DNA of 6,396 nt from positions 1 to 6,396 of the forward strand of contig CALLXA010000074.1 of assembly GCA_938015795.1 (NCBI GenBank). The letters are read 5' to 3'. Below the pieces are notes generated by a model that did no database searches, had not been told where the DNA came from, and worked only from the letters and a program-made list of their open reading frames with translations. The stretch is from an uncultured bacterium. Lineage in GTDB: Bacteria; Patescibacteriota; Dojkabacteria; SC72. Below are positions 5,996 to 6,396 of this stretch, in pieces; the stretch's first letter is position 1, and each line of letters opens with the position of its first letter. A program made the position numbers and the translations under genes.

Positions 5996-6396
5996 TTACT
6001 TCTTTTCAATATTAATATGTATAAAGCCAGGATATGGATCAGATTGTGGAATACTTAAAAAACCCGGTGCCCTTAAATTATAAGCATCTCTAAAAATCTT
6101 AGTGTTATCCGTACCACTAATTAAAAATTCACCTCTATCTGTATAGAAACGTAAAGCTGTAGTCCAGCCATCGGAATTAGTCGTACTAACCGAGCTAACC
6201 GAAGTTATTGGGTTCGAGACCAAAGATCTCAATTCAGTATGGCTGTACGGATTATCACTTTTTCCCCAACAAGTACTAACATCAACAGACGTAAAACGAG
6301 GGTCTTCTTTCGAGCCCCCATTTTTGAGATATTGATAAGCATTCAACAAGTCTGCCATCTCAGAGGAAGTTAACCATGGATTCGGATGCGCAGAAC
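5996..6396 (-). CDS. C-terminal part of a SpoIID/LytB-like exported protein, 5' end cut by window edge
   Basis: The frame stays open upstream of the internal Met at 6358 to the edge (reading ...SAHPNPWLTSSE before MADLLNAYQYL), so the Met at 6358 is not the start and at least 133 residues belong to a longer protein. Visible pieces are an EMADLLNAYQYLKNGG helix, ELRSLVSNPITSVSSVST, SDGWTTALRFYTDRGEFLISG, then FRDAYNLRAPGFLSIPQS and a final FIHINIEKK. The order 'g-I-s-V ... dG-o-h-hhF-Td-G...hoG...hR..hnLR.pgFhsI' resembles the C-terminal half of SpoIID/LytB domains, which act on the cell wall outside the membrane. The GHGVGMSQ motif of canonical SpoIID is not seen here, so the match may be to a related wall-associated module. 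G+C is near 40% against about 30% nearby. The stop is TAA at 5998-5996. The coding call is strong; the family call is moderate. Confidence 0.72.
   Translation of the reverse strand, partial: SAHPNPWLTSSEMADLLNAYQYLKNGGSKEDPRFTSVDVSTCWGKSDNPYSHTELRSLVSNPITSVSSVSTTNSDGWTTALRFYTDRGEFLISGTDNTKIFRDAYNLRAPGFLSIPQSDPYPGFIHINIEKK

Noticed and set aside
6205..6235. GGTTCGAGACC on the plus strand, like a tRNA T-arm
   Set aside because: The stem does not pair fully, no acceptor or anticodon arm is present upstream, and the stretch is coding on the minus strand.
5996..6358. A complete 120-residue protein starting at the Met at 6358
   Set aside because: The frame is open upstream to the window edge with plausible protein sequence, no ribosome site precedes this Met, and it lies within what looks like a domain.

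Overview
The window is AT-rich (roughly 30% G+C by eye). All seven genes I can support lie on the minus strand, tightly packed, with no convincing gene on the plus strand. The standard genetic code fits: every complete gene ends in TAA or TAG, and TGG is used for Trp. The type IV secretion-like ATPase, the style of the small membrane proteins, the compact layout and the low G+C suggest a Candidate Phyla Radiation (Patescibacteria) bacterium. That is inference from protein style; no rRNA or other phylogenetic marker is present, and I cannot name the phylum.

Layout in transcription order (right to left). (1) 6396-5996: C-terminal part of a probable exported protein with a SpoIID/LytB-like module, cut by the window edge; it is clearly richer in G+C than its neighbours. 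(2) 5936-5316: two-helix membrane protein with a bacterial PH (bPH2/DUF304-like) domain. (3) 5316-5047: 89-residue two-helix membrane protein, start overlapping the previous stop (TAATG). (4) 5045-2793: 750-residue protein with a degenerate PP2C-like domain, a basic amphipathic linker, one transmembrane helix, and a helical plus propeller-like C-terminal region. (5) 2770-2327: smpB, the trans-translation factor. (6) 2303-1989: unrecognised 104-residue protein ending in Leu-Ala-Ala. (7) 1914-1: large membrane-anchored P-loop ATPase of the type IV secretion coupling/HerA-like class, cut at the left edge.

Genes 2-4 are joined by a 1-base overlap and a 1-base gap, so they almost certainly form one translationally coupled unit and probably act together at the membrane. 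smpB and the 104-residue gene each carry a TATAAT box just upstream, so they may have their own promoters although the coding is continuous. The ATPase is separated from the 104-residue gene by 74 bases containing an 8-bp hairpin.

Most unusual points: the PP2C-like domain has lost the expected metal-binding acidic residues (a probable pseudophosphatase sensor or scaffold). An 11-bp A/T inverted repeat with A8 and T8 runs lies in the same gene, where slippage either way would end translation soon after the cytoplasmic domain. The 104-residue protein has an ssrA-tag-like C-terminus and is encoded next to smpB. smpB itself may be read from a leaderless transcript. No stretch over 300 bases lacks a gene, and I saw no tRNA, rRNA, tmRNA, CRISPR array or insertion sequence.
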